A DNA stretch of 64,000 nucleotides from Litomosoides sigmodontis (taxonomy: Eukaryota > Nematoda > Chromadorea > Rhabditida > Onchocercidae): NCBI GenBank assembly GCA_963070105.1, contig OY718804.1, positions 4,673,317-4,737,316 of the forward strand. The letters run 5' to 3'. Within the stretch, counting starts at the first letter, position 1; every line of letters starts with the position of its first letter. A program made the position numbers and the translations under genes. The notes under the pieces are model-generated. The model saw nothing but the letters and a program-made list of their open reading frames with translations. It searched no databases and had not been told where the DNA came from. Shown in pieces: positions 50,330 to 62,700 of this stretch.

Positions 50330-50727
50330 ATGAAGTTATCATCGGCACAGCAGAACCTAATACGACAAGTGGCAAACACTTTTCGGATCTTCGTGCAATG
50401 GGGAACTGTTCCTTTCATTGTGTATTTAGGTAAATTTTTGTTTTGTTTTCTAAAGAATTTTATGCAAACACTTTATAAGGCGAATTTGCACAAATGGTTT
50501 CAAATAATTTGCAATTTTCACCAGGAACAAAAATAGAGGAATTCGATATTCGTGTTAGATCTTTATTGGCATATATGTGTATCTTTTAAAAAAGCGTAAA
50601 ACTTTTTATGTTTTAACAGTGTAATAAACTGAGCAATCATAAGCTTTCAGGATTTCGACATGGTGCAGACCCACAACCCAACGGTGAAATAATACCGCTC
50701 TCATTGACTGGTCTTTTCTATGGTTGA
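50330..50727 (+). CDS. tomm-7: TOMM7, small subunit of the mitochondrial outer-membrane translocase
   Basis: Exon 1 is 50330-50429 (MKLSSAQQNLIRQVANTF, then VQWGTVPFIVYLG); exon 2 is 50651-50727 (FRHGADPQPNGEIIPLSLTG ending LFYG). The total is 58 residues. Human TOMM7 has the same plan: MVKLS start, RWGFIPLVIYLGF membrane helix, RGADPGMP motif and LLWG end. TOM7 modulates assembly and stability of the TOM complex and supports PINK1 retention in animals. The intron sits inside the conserved YLG-F junction with matching phase (G|GA). Confidence 0.93.
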
Positions 50728-52248
50728 AACTTCAACTGGCTAATTCTCCGCAGCTTTTTACTTATTTCTGATTATGCAGAACACATTTTAATTGTTGAAA
50801 GTACAGTTTGTCCACTTTATTATAAGTTCTATTGAGGTAAAATTTTTTTGTTAATAAAAAGTACAAAAAGTAGCATCTTCAATAAAAAATATTGCTTATG
50901 CATCACATACACTAAAAATAACAAAAGGATGCAAAGAAAATGAATGCTAGGATTACAACTGTAATTTCTAATTCTCACAGAAATCATTACCAAATTATAT
51001 ATAACATGAATAGGATGAGTGGTCGGAAACACTGGTACCGTTGAAAGTTGAGAGTATGCATATAAGAAAGGGGACTTTGGAAAGGTTAGTGAAAAAGATT
51101 AAGATAAGTCTCAAAATAACAAAATAGCTTTAAAAACCGAGCCAATAAGGAGGCTGCGTGTGTATGAGAAAAAAATTGGCGAAAGTCAAACGAAATTGCA
51201 ACTTTTATTAAAAAACTTCAATAGATGAAATGGCCAAAAACAGTGCTTCCGAAATGATTGGTGAAAGATTCTATTTAGCTGTGATGGCTGACAAGTGCAT
51301 TCTAATGAAGCTTCAGACATTGTCCTGTCACGTCATCATTAAAAATTTGAGGTAACTTTAACCTTCATTGGTCAACTTAGCGCTAAGTAGATGTGGAGCT
51401 ACGTAAGGCTTGAAAGTAGCGGACTAGATTTCCAGGAAGTAGGTGTATCCAGAAAGGTTCTACGGGCCTCTACAGGCTCATTTGTAATCTTTGAAGCTGA
51501 CTAGTGGTTTCTGTAAAAGCGGAATTCCGGGGAAATTTGAAGCGGATTTCGCGAAAAGCATCTCCGTTTCCGCGCCAACTGATCCGTCTACTGAGACTAG
51601 CGCAAAATAAGAGTAAGAGAAAATAAGAGCAAATGACCGGAGTTCAATTTATATTTGCACAAGCTAGAGTTTATCGAATTGTCTAGAATGATAACCAATA
51701 TCATCGATCAATTTAATCAATTTCCTCAAATCACTTGTCGATACTGCAATGAAAATGAGCAATTTCTGTAAGCAGTGCGTAGTACGAAATATTAAAAGTG
51801 GCTGAAACGTGACCCTTCTCCAGTATCATGTATCACGATCTCACGTACTACGGTAACAGTCAGGTCATGTACCTCTCTCGTTCACGTGTTCACGCGCATT
51901 TTTCAATGGAGCCTTTCGCATTGTTGTCTTGTATTGTGAGACGGAAGCATTTCAATGATACCTTTGATTAAAATTTTAGCGTAGTGGATGGTCCGTCAAA
52001 ATTAGTGCATTTAATTTGAAAATTTCGATACGTTAAGACTTTTAGGCGTCCTGATTTTAACTATTAATGGTTTAAGAGGGAACTGAGTAATTTCTGTGCC
52101 AATAGATATTTGGTGTTTCATCATTTGGAAGGGTTACTGCATAAATTTGTTATTAAATTGAAACTTCAGCGTTTTCTTCTTTGGTATCTTTGTATGTTTG
52201 CTGCCGTTGAATTATTGTTGCATTGAAACATTAAAGCGATTTTAGGGA
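50728..52248. other. Intergenic region TOMM7-DDX55
   Basis: 1.5 kb without a supportable gene. The part 51400-51900 is somewhat richer in G and C and includes CACGTG/TCACG-like motifs near 51840-51890. The DDX55 start codon follows a GATTTTAG acceptor by only three bases, suggesting spliced-leader addition there. Confidence 0.45.
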
Positions 52249-55200
52249 ATGGTTCCAGTGCAAGGAAGTAGCGAAAGGTTTGAGTTATTGTTACCGGGTG
52301 AAATTTTAAGTGTATTTAACGAGAAACTTACATTCAAGCGATTCACGTCAGTTCAGGTATTGATTTCAGTTTTTGGTTTTTGACTAAGTAATTTTATCGT
52401 TACATCGCAGTATGTAGTAGCTCTGCTACAAGTATTGAATGAGTCTCTCATTTTGACACTGTATTATTGTACACACCTTAATCTTTCTCCAGTTTATTAT
52501 TTCATCAGTCTTTTTTATTTCTTTAATTTTTTTCTCTTGATCTCACTCTTTTTCTAACATATACTGACATTTGCTTCTATTTTTATACTTTTAGTGAGAA
52601 AAAGTTGAATCTGATTTCTGATCTCTAAGTTAAATGAGGATAGATCTGTCATTCAGTGATTATTTGGTACTTGTGTGTCAAAAGATGCGCGAACATAGTG
52701 ATTATCGATGGGGTGATTATTATATGTCGGGTGGACGTAAAGGCAAAAAGTCATGGGTTTTGGAATTAATCCATACCACCAATCAAATGATACCAACCTT
52801 CAATGAATTGTTCGATGAGGTGAGCTGTGAGTGCCCGTGTGTTGTGTCGTATTACGTTGAAGGGCTTTAAAATTGGATTTCTTAAAGCATAGGAAAGCGT
52901 GTTGAACAAATTTTTTAAGAGTTAATTGATTTACATTATATTTCTTGCTTTTATAGCTTAGAAATATTCGGTGGAAGAGGTTTTGACGACTTTGCAACTT
53001 TTTTACGACTTATTGTGTAGGTTCCGGTGAAACTACTGCTCTTTGAGGTTAAAAATCGGTAAGACTAGAAGTTTGTTGCTATTCAGGCAATCGGACAGCA
53101 TCTTTCTGAAAATTTCATGTTAACGTTTATTTAACTGATCATCGTTCAGGAGACATTTTATGTATTTGCATTCATCGTTGTCATATCATCCTTCCTGATT
53201 GCGTTCTTTCTGGCTAAAGTGATTGGCATACGGATTCGCGAATATCCACTAAATGTAAATCGTGAATGGCGTGATGCACGACCAGCAAATCCTTTTCGTT
53301 TTCCATGGAATCAAAACAGCGCTTGATGTCCTTTGGCTTCCAAAATTTGAGATTTTTGTATAATTGAGAGAAAATAAGCACATTGTTATTATCAAGTCAA
53401 TGAGCAGTGCGATCAGAATTTGAATTAAATCGCCGTTCTTTCAAAAAAGAACTTTGTCCAGTCGACGAAGTTTATTTAGGACATTACAATTTTTTTCATG
53501 TTTCAACGGTATTGTCGAATCTTCGTTGTCAAAAGTCTAACTATTTTTCCTCGTAATGAGACTTTACGATGTACTATTGTGTGCCATAGTATGTCAATGA
53601 ATTATATTGTTTGATTTGAATAATTTTTCAGCAATTATTTTGCTTAGTGGCTTAGGTTTACATTTGTTTGTTTCAAATTCCGCTTCATTAGGTCTTTTTT
53701 AAATTGCTAACATGAAAGCTTTAATTTTATTTCAACGTTTGATTATTTCTTTTATAAGTTGATAAACTTTTACGACAAGTAAAAAGTGCTGAAACAAAAC
53801 ATATTTTGCTTTATTTGTAAGCGGCAATTTCAGAGCGAAATATTTGTTAAGAATTTTATGCCGGATGGATAAAGTAATTTCTGCTAGATTTCCAAAAGCA
53901 GTCTATTGTTTCTACGTTTTTGCAAAAGTGATTCAAGATGTAATTCCACAGGCAATTTTTTCCTGCAGCGCAAAACGTTTCTCCAGTAATACTCAGAAAA
54001 ATTAATTAGTTACTAGTCTAATTAATTTTAAATAAAAAAATTAAATTTGATATACCGCGCTGTTGTTTTATCTCTTAACAGAAATGTGTATGGGGAAAAC
54101 GCTCATTTGAAGTTGATAAACAGAAATATCTGGACACTGAAATTGTTGGTTTATAATTTGTCCAAATAGTGGTAGGTGTGCGACATTTACTGCCTGAAAA
54201 GGATTAAAACTGATTTTTCATTGCAGCACGGCAGAAGATACTGTTTGTCTTATACATTTTTAGGAGCAGGCAATACAGCGTTTGTTGAAGTTTGAAGATG
54301 TTATTGTGCAAGCACCAACTGGATCGGGAAAAACTCTGGCATATATTTTACCTCTGTTCACTATTTTATGGAAGAAAAAAAAGGTGTGACTCTTCAATGT
54401 TAGTGACAGTACCGTCTCCTAGCATCATGGAATATGTGAAATATCGCTGATAAACCTATTGCTATAAGATAACCGTTAAACCATAAACTTTTTGGGCACT
54501 ACTGGAATGCCATTTTGTGCATAATATGTTTTGTTCCAGGTTTGGCCGGCGAATGAAATAGGCGCAGTTATTATTGTTCCAAGCCGAGAATTGGCAAAAC
54601 AAGTTGGTGCAGTTTGCAGATTGTTTGCGGATGCCCTTTCACTCAGCATGTGTGTGATGATAGGTGGAAAAAAAGGAAAAGCCGGCTCAAAAGCAGTCGA
54701 GTCTTTAAAGTTTGCTTTATTCTCCTTGTTCATTAAAACGTAGGCAAGAATTGCCAGCGATATTATTATAGTCCGTGAGAATTTCGAGTCTGAAATTATA
54801 ATGTTGCATTTAGCTTTCGTTGTTGGAAGTTGTAACGAAAGTAAATTGGATGCAGACTGCACTTTTTATGGTAATGTCATTGTTGAGTACTTGCTTTATG
54901 TTTATAAATGCCTGAATAGTTTATAGTTGTATTGTTCTTCAAAACGGTGTTAACTTTTAGCGCTGCAGTAATAATAGCTACTCCTGGAAGGCTACAGTCA
55001 TTAATATCGTCTAGTTCTGATTTCAAAAAGGCTTTAAAAGCTCTTGAAATTTTGATTGTTGATGAAGCGGATCGATATACAGATTCAAGTTTCAAAGCTA
55101 GGTAAGCAAAAGATTTGGTAATTTACTAGAACCTGCATCATGCTTTTAGTTGTACCATGCATACAACAGCATGCATTGCCTTATTCAGTAACTCTATATG

Positions 55201-57954
55201 TCACTTCAGCATGACTGAAATTCTGGAAGCACTACCGAAACAGAGACGGACTGGTTTGTTCTCTGCAACACAGGCGAAAGAAATGGAGGAAATCGTGAAG
55301 TTTGGATTAAGGTTATTTATTTCAGTGTTTTTCAAATAACTAGGCTGTTGGGTAACAGTTTAAATTGCATTTATGTGTGAATTAGAAATTTTATAGAAAT
55401 CCTACACAAATTACAATTACAAATAGCGGTGCAATACTTGATTCTGTGGATACGGTGGAGGCAATTTCCCCAGCTACGCTGAACAACTTTTATATGGTGT
55501 GTTTTTCCTTTAGCTCTCAATATTATCTCCGAAATTTAAAAGTTGCTGCATACGGGTTAATTGCTTACAAAATACATTTGAAGTCACGGAAATAATTTTA
55601 AAGTACATTTTTAAATATTTTAGACAATGCATTTTTTTCTTAAGAATGGGAAGTTAGAGATTCTCAGGAAAAGCAAATTCACAGTTTCAAAACATTTGTT
55701 TTTCATCTTGTTGTATTAACCGCCCATTATTTTTTGCAAAAATTATCTGCTCTTCTACTGTTTTTATTCTCGATTTCAATTTTTTTTGAATTTGTGATTG
55801 GAACTCAAATTTATTGTGTGTGAATTTAATTTTTTAGGTAGTGAAAGCTGATCAGAAATTATATTTGTTGGTGGAATTTATTCGAAACCATCCAAAATCA
55901 AAAATGCTGATTTTTTTCTCAACCTGCCAGTGTGTGGAATACATGCAGATAATATTGAAGAGTCTTATCCAAAAAAGGCAAATATTTGCCTTGCATGGGA
56001 AGAAAAAGAAAGCAGAAAATCAGGCACTGCTTTGAGACCTCGATATTTTATTCATTGTTTATTTTTAATTCAACTTACGTGTCTTCCTCGTATATTCATG
56101 TTCTGTAATTGATTGCAGTAGATGAAGCTTTATTTTATATGACATAACCACGGGATTTCAAATTCATCTAACCAATTATTCCATTTTTAGCTAAAAAATT
56201 TCCGGAGAACTGGCAAATCGCTAATGCTATGCACGGATGTGCTCTCTCGAGGTATTGATGTTGATAATATCGATTGGGTCGTGCAGTTCGACGTACCAAA
56301 GCAAACAAGGTTTCTTTTTCATTTTATTGCTTTTTCTTATCCAACAAGTTTTTTTTGTCATTTAACAGGAAATTAGCACTCACAATGAGTTTTAGAAATC
56401 TTTCGATTACCGCTTTCATGAGTTTTTGTGCCGCTTTAAGTGAAATGAAATACGTGTGTACGGGTGTTAAACGGTACACATATTTTAGCAAGGACGCTGT
56501 AATCAAGACGAAAAACTGTGTTCTTGGTTAAGGAAGTTATTGATGCATAAAACAGTGCTTTACATAAAGATAACTAGTACGTAATACACACAAGAACAAT
56601 TCTTAAAAGAGCACAGAGCGATGTTATGGAGAAAAACCTTGTTCATCTTAAAATGTTAAGATGGTACATCATTCGAACTAGAGCTTAAATATTTTCTTTG
56701 TTATAACTACAAATTCATTTTAATGAAACTAAAACCTGTTGATGAATTTTCTAGTTGGTTTGTCCATCGCGCTGGTAGGAGTGCAAGGTGTGGTAAAGTG
56801 GGAAATAATGTGTTGTTCCTCACACCAGAAGAAACTGCTTATATCGAATTTATCGAAAAATACGAGAAAGTTTCATTGGTTGAAATGGAGGCAAATCTGA
56901 AAGAAAATGACGGCGAAGCTGAACAAATAAGGCAACACATTGTTGAAATGGCTTCAAAAGAGCGGTGTGTTTTTTGCTTCCTAGCCTACTCCAGCCATTT
57001 TTCTGAACTTTATGAATTATGTTTGCAAGTTATATGCCTAAAATTCATTGCATTCGGATATCAGAACCCAATGTCAGTTCAGATGGAAACCAACTTTTTA
57101 TTGTTTGTGAAGTCATATAATAGTCAAAATTTGTTTCAGAGAAATTCTGGAAAGTGGTACACGGGCGTTTATGTCGTTTGTTGAATCATATGTACGCCAT
57201 GACTGCAACGTAGTGTGTTCCTTTAAAGGTAACGATACTGCTATTCTTTTTCATTTCATAGTCTAGCAGAATTCAAAAAGTTGAAAGCTAGCCTCCAATG
57301 TGAAGTTGTTTTCGAAACTATAAATTGCAGATTTGGATGTAACTGGTTATGGTCATGCTTATGGGTTGTTGCGTCTTCCACGCATGAAAGAATTTCATTA
57401 CAGTGACTTGAGTGAATTTAAACGCTCTGAATTAAATACTTCAGAAATACCTTATAAAAATGTTGAAAAGGAAAAGCAAAGGCAGGACAAGCTCCTGCTT
57501 CTGAGAACCGAAGATAAATCAGTGAAAAAGGTATGCCACCTAAAGTTTCAATAATGTGTTTTTAAATCATGGATTGCACATTTTCGCGAAGATTTGTGTT
57601 TTTTGTTGCTGTAGCTCAAAATTTTAAGGAATTTTGTTACATATTTGTTACATATGTCTCTAGAAATCTACCCATTAATGTTACTCTGCAATCATTTCTA
57701 CGTTAGTCATTTCTTCTCAATATTTGTGCATCACTTTATGGAAGTAGATTCATAACTCTTTACAGGCAGGTAGAGCTAAGAAAGAAAGGTCAGATATCAG
57801 ACAAACGTTTAAAAAATCTGCGAAAAAGCGACGGCACAGCGAAACCAAGGAGAATGATGACCTTGGGTCAAACTTTTCATTACTGAAGAAATTAAAAAAG
57901 GGAAGACTAAAAAAGAGGGAATACGATGAACTAATGACCGATAGTTTTTGCTAA
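52249..57954 (+). CDS. DDX55: DDX55 (Spb4-type) DEAD-box RNA helicase
   Basis: Exon 1 (52249-52356) encodes MVPVQGSSERFELLLPGEIL to FKRFTSVQ, the family's F...T.VQ Q-motif context; exon 2 starts at 54264 with EQAIQRLLKFEDVIVQ and Walker A APTGSGKT. Further motifs: PSRELA (about 54585), GGKKG, ATPGRL (about 54985), DEADR (about 55065), LFSAT (about 55258), IFFSTCQCVEYM, TDVLSRGIDVDNIDWVVQFD (about 56240) and HRAGRSARCG (about 56770). The DDX55/Spb4 C terminus follows (CNVVCSFKDLDVTGYGHAYG; LLRLPRMKEF; SEIPYKNVEKEKQRQ), ending basic with LLKKLKKGRLKKREYDEL and TAA at 57952. All helicase motifs are intact. The enzyme acts in 60S subunit maturation in the nucleolus. Intron 1 is about 1.9 kb and houses another gene on the same strand. 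Confidence 0.93.
52634..53326 (+). CDS. Small single-pass membrane protein nested in DDX55 intron 1
   Basis: Exon 1 is 52634-52819 (MRIDLSFSDYLVLVCQKMRE, RWGDYYMSGGRKGKKSW, ending NELFDE); exon 2 is 53150-53326 (ETFYVFAFIVVISSFLIAFF, LAKVIGIRIREYPL, ending PFRFPWNQNSA). The junction is phase 0 with GAG|GTGAGC and TTCAG|GAG, giving 120 residues. One clear membrane helix lies at residues about 65-85, with a basic/proline tail after it. An acceptor-like ATACTTTTAG about 40 bases upstream of the ATG would allow an independent trans-spliced mRNA. Splicing these exons into DDX55 is unlikely: DDX55 exon 1 joins exon 2 at 54264 in frame with the expected family sequence. A possible 27-base cassette (VPVKLLLFE) lies at about 53031. 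Family not recognised. Confidence 0.65.
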
Positions 57955-58704
57955 ACGTCTTTATGTTACATATTGTTTCGGATTTCATTTAAAAAATTGT
58001 AATGAGTAAAATAAAATTGCTTAGGCAATTTACATCAAGGCTTGAAATACTTTTCGCGTTTAATTACGACATTCACCACCGAGGGAGCAAGGTGAAACGA
58101 GGCGAGTCATGGACATAGAACGTAGGGGTTTGTTTATTGTGAATATCTGAGTACCTGAAAAATACTATACAAAATCCAGGCACCAGTTCCGTGATTCAGC
58201 GAGTCTGTTTAGTGGATGCACTTCATTACTACTGTTATAAAAAATTCTATTTTCGAGTAACATATGCCTTTACAATGAAATGTGGGAAAGACAGCATATT
58301 AATGAAACCTATAACGTGAGAAACAGTGGAACTGGAGAAGGGAATTCTAAAAGTTATAAAAATTGAGTTGGAAGGGAGAAGGAGGAATAACAGATGAAAA
58401 ATGATGGGATAAAAAGGAGAATAGAACCATGTTATAAAAAGGACATGGATATCACTTCCACGGTAAACCCCAATTCGATCTTTTCGAAAACTTAATCTCA
58501 AAAATATCGGGCTTCTTAACTCCAACGGCAGTTTCTGTAAACATTCAAAATTTTTACAGGTTAACTAACGTATTCTTCACCCACAATCACTAAACAAAGA
58601 TCTAATTCCGGTAGAGTGCATTAGAGGAGAGGCAACGCTAGTGATACATAACAATGTGCTTTCATGGCATCGCCTATTGCGCAACACTTTATGGTAACTT
58701 CAAC
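57955..58704. other. Intergenic region between convergent DDX55 and G gamma
   Basis: 750 bases of 3' sequence for both genes, with an AATAAAATTG signal-like run at about 58008 that may be the DDX55 polyadenylation signal. No other gene is supported; a minus-strand frame at 58525-58247 has no similarity I recognise. Confidence 0.5.
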
Positions 58705-59415
58705 TTAAAGTAGTAAACACTGGAAGGAGCTTTTGGGCCGGAATGGATTCATCTTATCATTCGGAAAGCCTGTCAACAGTGTGTCATCTCTCTGACAGTC
58801 CTGCGTATACCTGAAACTTCAGCAAATTAATAAAAAAAATGTTTCACTACTACAATACATGACACTATTGTGCTTTTTAATGTCTTCATCCATTATATAA
58901 TTCTTTCAAACATCACAACTTTCTCCTCAGTTCTACCTCTATGCATCTACCCAAAAGAGGTTACATCAACAAATTCAATATTTCCTTTTGCGTCAGAATA
59001 TGCCATTTGACAATGTGCTCGAGCACATAGCAAAATTCAGTTCGGTGCCTTACTTGGACAAAAAACTCCAAAAGACACGAAAAATCATTGGTAGCCGCTA
59101 TTTTAAAAGAAAAATGGTTTACGAGATGGCAGACTGACGCACATAGAAAGATGAAAGACTGATTCCTCACCTTTTTAACTTCCCACTTGATAAGTAGATT
59201 TTCAGTCAACCTTTTTCAAATACACCGTACTCAGTATTACCACACATTACAAAGGTCACGTTATCGCGGTTTCTGCATAACTCAAGACAGAGACCTTACC
59301 TCACTAAATCATTGGCGGTCTGAGAGATAGTCGTACGACGTAAGCTACGTTCACGACGTAACTGTTCAACAATACTTCGCGCTTGTTGCACGGAATGAGT
59401 ATCTCTTGCACTCAT
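58705..59415 (-). CDS. Heterotrimeric G-protein gamma subunit, two coding exons
   Basis: Exon 1 is 59415-59300: MSARDTHSVQQARSIVEQLR, RERSLRRTTISQTANDLVR. Exon 2 is 58810-58705: YTQDCQRDDTLLTGFPNDKM then NPFRPKSSFQCLLL and stop. The 73-residue length, the N-terminal helix, the D-LL-G loop, the NPF motif and the C-terminal CaaX box CLLL match animal G gamma subunits. Leucine at the last position predicts geranylgeranylation. It pairs with G beta at the plasma membrane. A CATTTCAG acceptor 14 bases upstream of the ATG suggests a 5' UTR exon or spliced leader. Exon 1 is too short to stand out by length. Which nematode gamma it corresponds to is unsure. Confidence 0.88.
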
Positions 59416-59792
59416 CCTATTCAACAAAACTGAAATGGCGTAATCAAATAACATCTGCCATACAAGTCGAACATTAACTATTTGTCAAGCATATGAGCGT
59501 CAACACCAAAAATCTAAATGACGTACATAATAAGGAGAAACTCTAATCTCAGTTACAAGAACATAACCCAATGAAATCCTGTACGACGGAAAAACTCACT
59601 GAGCAATATTAACAGCTCGTACTAATTTAACGCGTTGCTGTTATATCCTGACGCATTGCACGGTTTCCTCTTCCAGTACGAGGGATTAATTTGATCTACG
59701 TGAGATTGTTTTTATTCGCAAGGGTTTAGGGTGCAAGGGGTCCTTATGTTATAGAAAATTTGAAGATCGTATATTTCAGAAAAATAACAGAT
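59416..59792. promoter_or_regulatory. Head-to-head upstream region of G gamma and RRP5
   Basis: Only 377 bases separate the two start codons, so both promoters lie here or overlap. AT-rich with TTTCAG and AACAG acceptor-like ends adjacent to the coding exons. No specific factor site was recognised. Confidence 0.4.
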
Positions 59793-62700
59793 ATGGAAAT
59801 TGATTTCCCACGTGAAGACTTGTCTGTGGGCAGAAAGCGTCCGGAAATATGCGTAGATAATGATGAAACAACAGATGTCAAGGTGAATGTTTTGATTGAA
59901 ATCTATGTGAAATAAATAGTTTCGCTTAACTTTTGTCTCATTTTCACATTCGATGACGCTATATGTAATAATGATGGTAGTAGTATCAGTGACACGATTA
60001 ACGCTAATGATAACAGCGATAATAAAGTTCTTCAGCATCGCAAGCGGAACTAGTAATAGTGGCATTAAGCAATAATACTAGTAGCAGTAACAACAGTAAT
60101 GATAAGAATAATAGTTATTGTTGTGACAAAGAGTAGCTGATAATTATGATGACGCCAAGCAACGGTAACGGTATTGTGAAAAAGGAGATTGAAGCAGTTT
60201 ACTTGGTCATTGATGGTTGATAGTGTAGTCGAAGCGTAGTAATACTTAATTTATTCGTTACAGCAGTGAATATCATAGTGAATATAATGAATATAATAGC
60301 GATGAGAAAAAACCAACCGCACCCAAATCCGTCTTTAAACGACTATCCGTGATCTTCATCCTCCATCAAAGGCGACGCATCCCTTTGTTACATGATCCAT
60401 TGTGATAAAGAGGTGCAGCTTGGTGAACTAAGTGATTGGTGCATAGACGGACTGGTAAAATGTGAGGAGCAGTTTGGTGTTAACACAATGAATAACATTG
60501 TATGACTGATTAACTAGCATTTGGAGGTGGGGAGAATACGATATATGATGAATGAATGGATTACATTTAAATGAATAGTTAGGTAAGAATATTACATACA
60601 ATATTGATAATAAACGTATTTCCGTTCGGGTTTCTCGACAAGCGGTCAGTGTAGATAATAAATCATGGTGACAAGGACAGCAGCAGTAATGATAATGAGT
60701 GTTGCCAGTACCATCTATTTTGACTCAATGAACAAATTATAATGAACTGATTAGTAGGATATAAAAAAGAAGTAGTTAAAGCCATCAATGTTGTCGATAT
60801 TTCCAGAGGCGATCAATTAGAAATGAGCCAAAGTCTGAATACAGTGGTGTGTGGAATAAGCGTATAACTCCGGATCTTCTTACTGAAGGAATACTTGGAT
60901 TGGGTGTCGTTATGAAAGTAAGTTTTTGAGGAAAATTGCAATTTTTTTTTATTCATGAATGTAAAACGAAACCATATGGCCTTAGCGATTGGATTATAAA
61001 ATTTTTTTGTCCAATTCTTCCGTGAATGATTGTGTTTAGATTAAAGAGACAGAAATATTGCTGGAATGCTCAAATGGTGTAATTGTTAAAGTACCTATTC
61101 AAAATTTTGGCAACTTAATGCTGGAAACATTAAAAGATTCATCCCTTACATTGGAAGACATTTTCAAAGTTGGTCAAATGTTGGCATTCAAAGTCATCAA
61201 AGCCAGAGAGATTCATGGTACTTCATGATTTTTAACTTATCTTCTTTATTTCAGTTTCCACAAAAGTTGCTTTTAATAGCTTCTCATAGTGTAATGCTAA
61301 ATGCTATTCTTTGCTGTCTAGAGTTGACTGGTGCAATTCCTATATGAATTGTTCAGTGAGCAAATTGAAGAAATATTTTCACTTTTCGTAGTTATCCCGT
61401 GAGTAACCATACTTCTTACACTCTACTGCATACTTAATATAAAATCAACTTTAAGTCAATAGGGATTAAAGTTTATAATCCAGCGTTATTGAAAACTTAG
61501 ATATAATGGCAATTTATTCGAACGAAATGTTTTCGTCAGCTGATTAGTCGATTAAACGAAGGAAAATAAGACAGTTATACGTGAAGAGTTGAAATAAGAA
61601 AAAAATTGGAAATGTCAGTAATTTTTATGCATTTATTTTTCAGAGATTCAGAAAAAAAAAAGAGTTTCATATCCTATTGTCAGTTGCGATCCATTCACTG
61701 TCAATTTTCATCTCAATCCTGGTGCTCTAATCAGCGGTCTTGTGCTGAATGGTATTGTGGAAAGTGTAGAAGATAAAGGTATAATTTCAAAAAGGTCTCT
61801 GATTTTTTACTGAGTTTATCACTTTTTCGTTTCATTAGTTATTTTTCTACTTCTAATTGTTTTCATCAAAGAAATATTACAGGTGTTATTATTAATCTCG
61901 GATTGCAGTCGGTAGAATTAAAAGGATTTGTAGCAGAAAGGCATTTAGCATCTCATTTTGAAAAAGAAAGCTTAGTAAAAGGACAACCTCTGCTGTTGCG
62001 AATACAGAATGAAAATTCACCAAACAAAGTACGATCAGTTTTCTAATTTTAAACAGTAGTTGGAAGCCATTTCTTATTTAAAGTTTAAGTTATATCAGAA
62101 TATTTTGAGCAGGAATTCCTCTATTAAAAAATTCGGAAAATTCATATAAGTTAACGTATTTTTTTTTATTGAAGGAAGCGCGAGTCATCAGCCTGTCTGC
62201 GGTGCCTGAAATGGAATGCTTAAGTGATGCTGCTATTGCAAAGCTTAAGCTTAACGACTTAATGCCAGGAACTTTACTTTCAGTAAATCCATTGCAACCA
62301 ACCGCTAGCGGTGTTTATGTCAACATTGGGAATGGTAAACATCATATCTTCAGATTACTTTTTGAATTTGATCGTATCACAGTTCTTTACGAATAATATT
62401 TGAGCATGCATACAAATGTAGGAAAGTTTCGGAAGAGGAATATGTTTGTAAATTGCTAGGCTAGCGCTGGTTGTTTCTAAAATTTGGAATTTAATTTAAA
62501 TTTAGGATCGTCAAGCGGAAACGCGGAAATTAAATCTTTTTTTGAGTGGCATAATTAAGAAATGTTCTTCTAGGCGTATCTTGGAACGATAAAAAAGATC
62601 ATATTTTGTAAAAATAAGTGATTTTATCTTTTTGGGCTTTAATATTTTGTTAGGTATTTCAGGCATAAAAGCATATGTGAGCAAGCAACATTTGCCACCG

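Noticed and set aside
52849..53058. Extra exons between the two nested-gene exons (about 52957-52980 and 53031-53057)
   Set aside because: They have splice-like edges, but the first creates a frame conflict with the following exon. Only a 27-base cassette remains possible, and it is not needed for a full reading frame.
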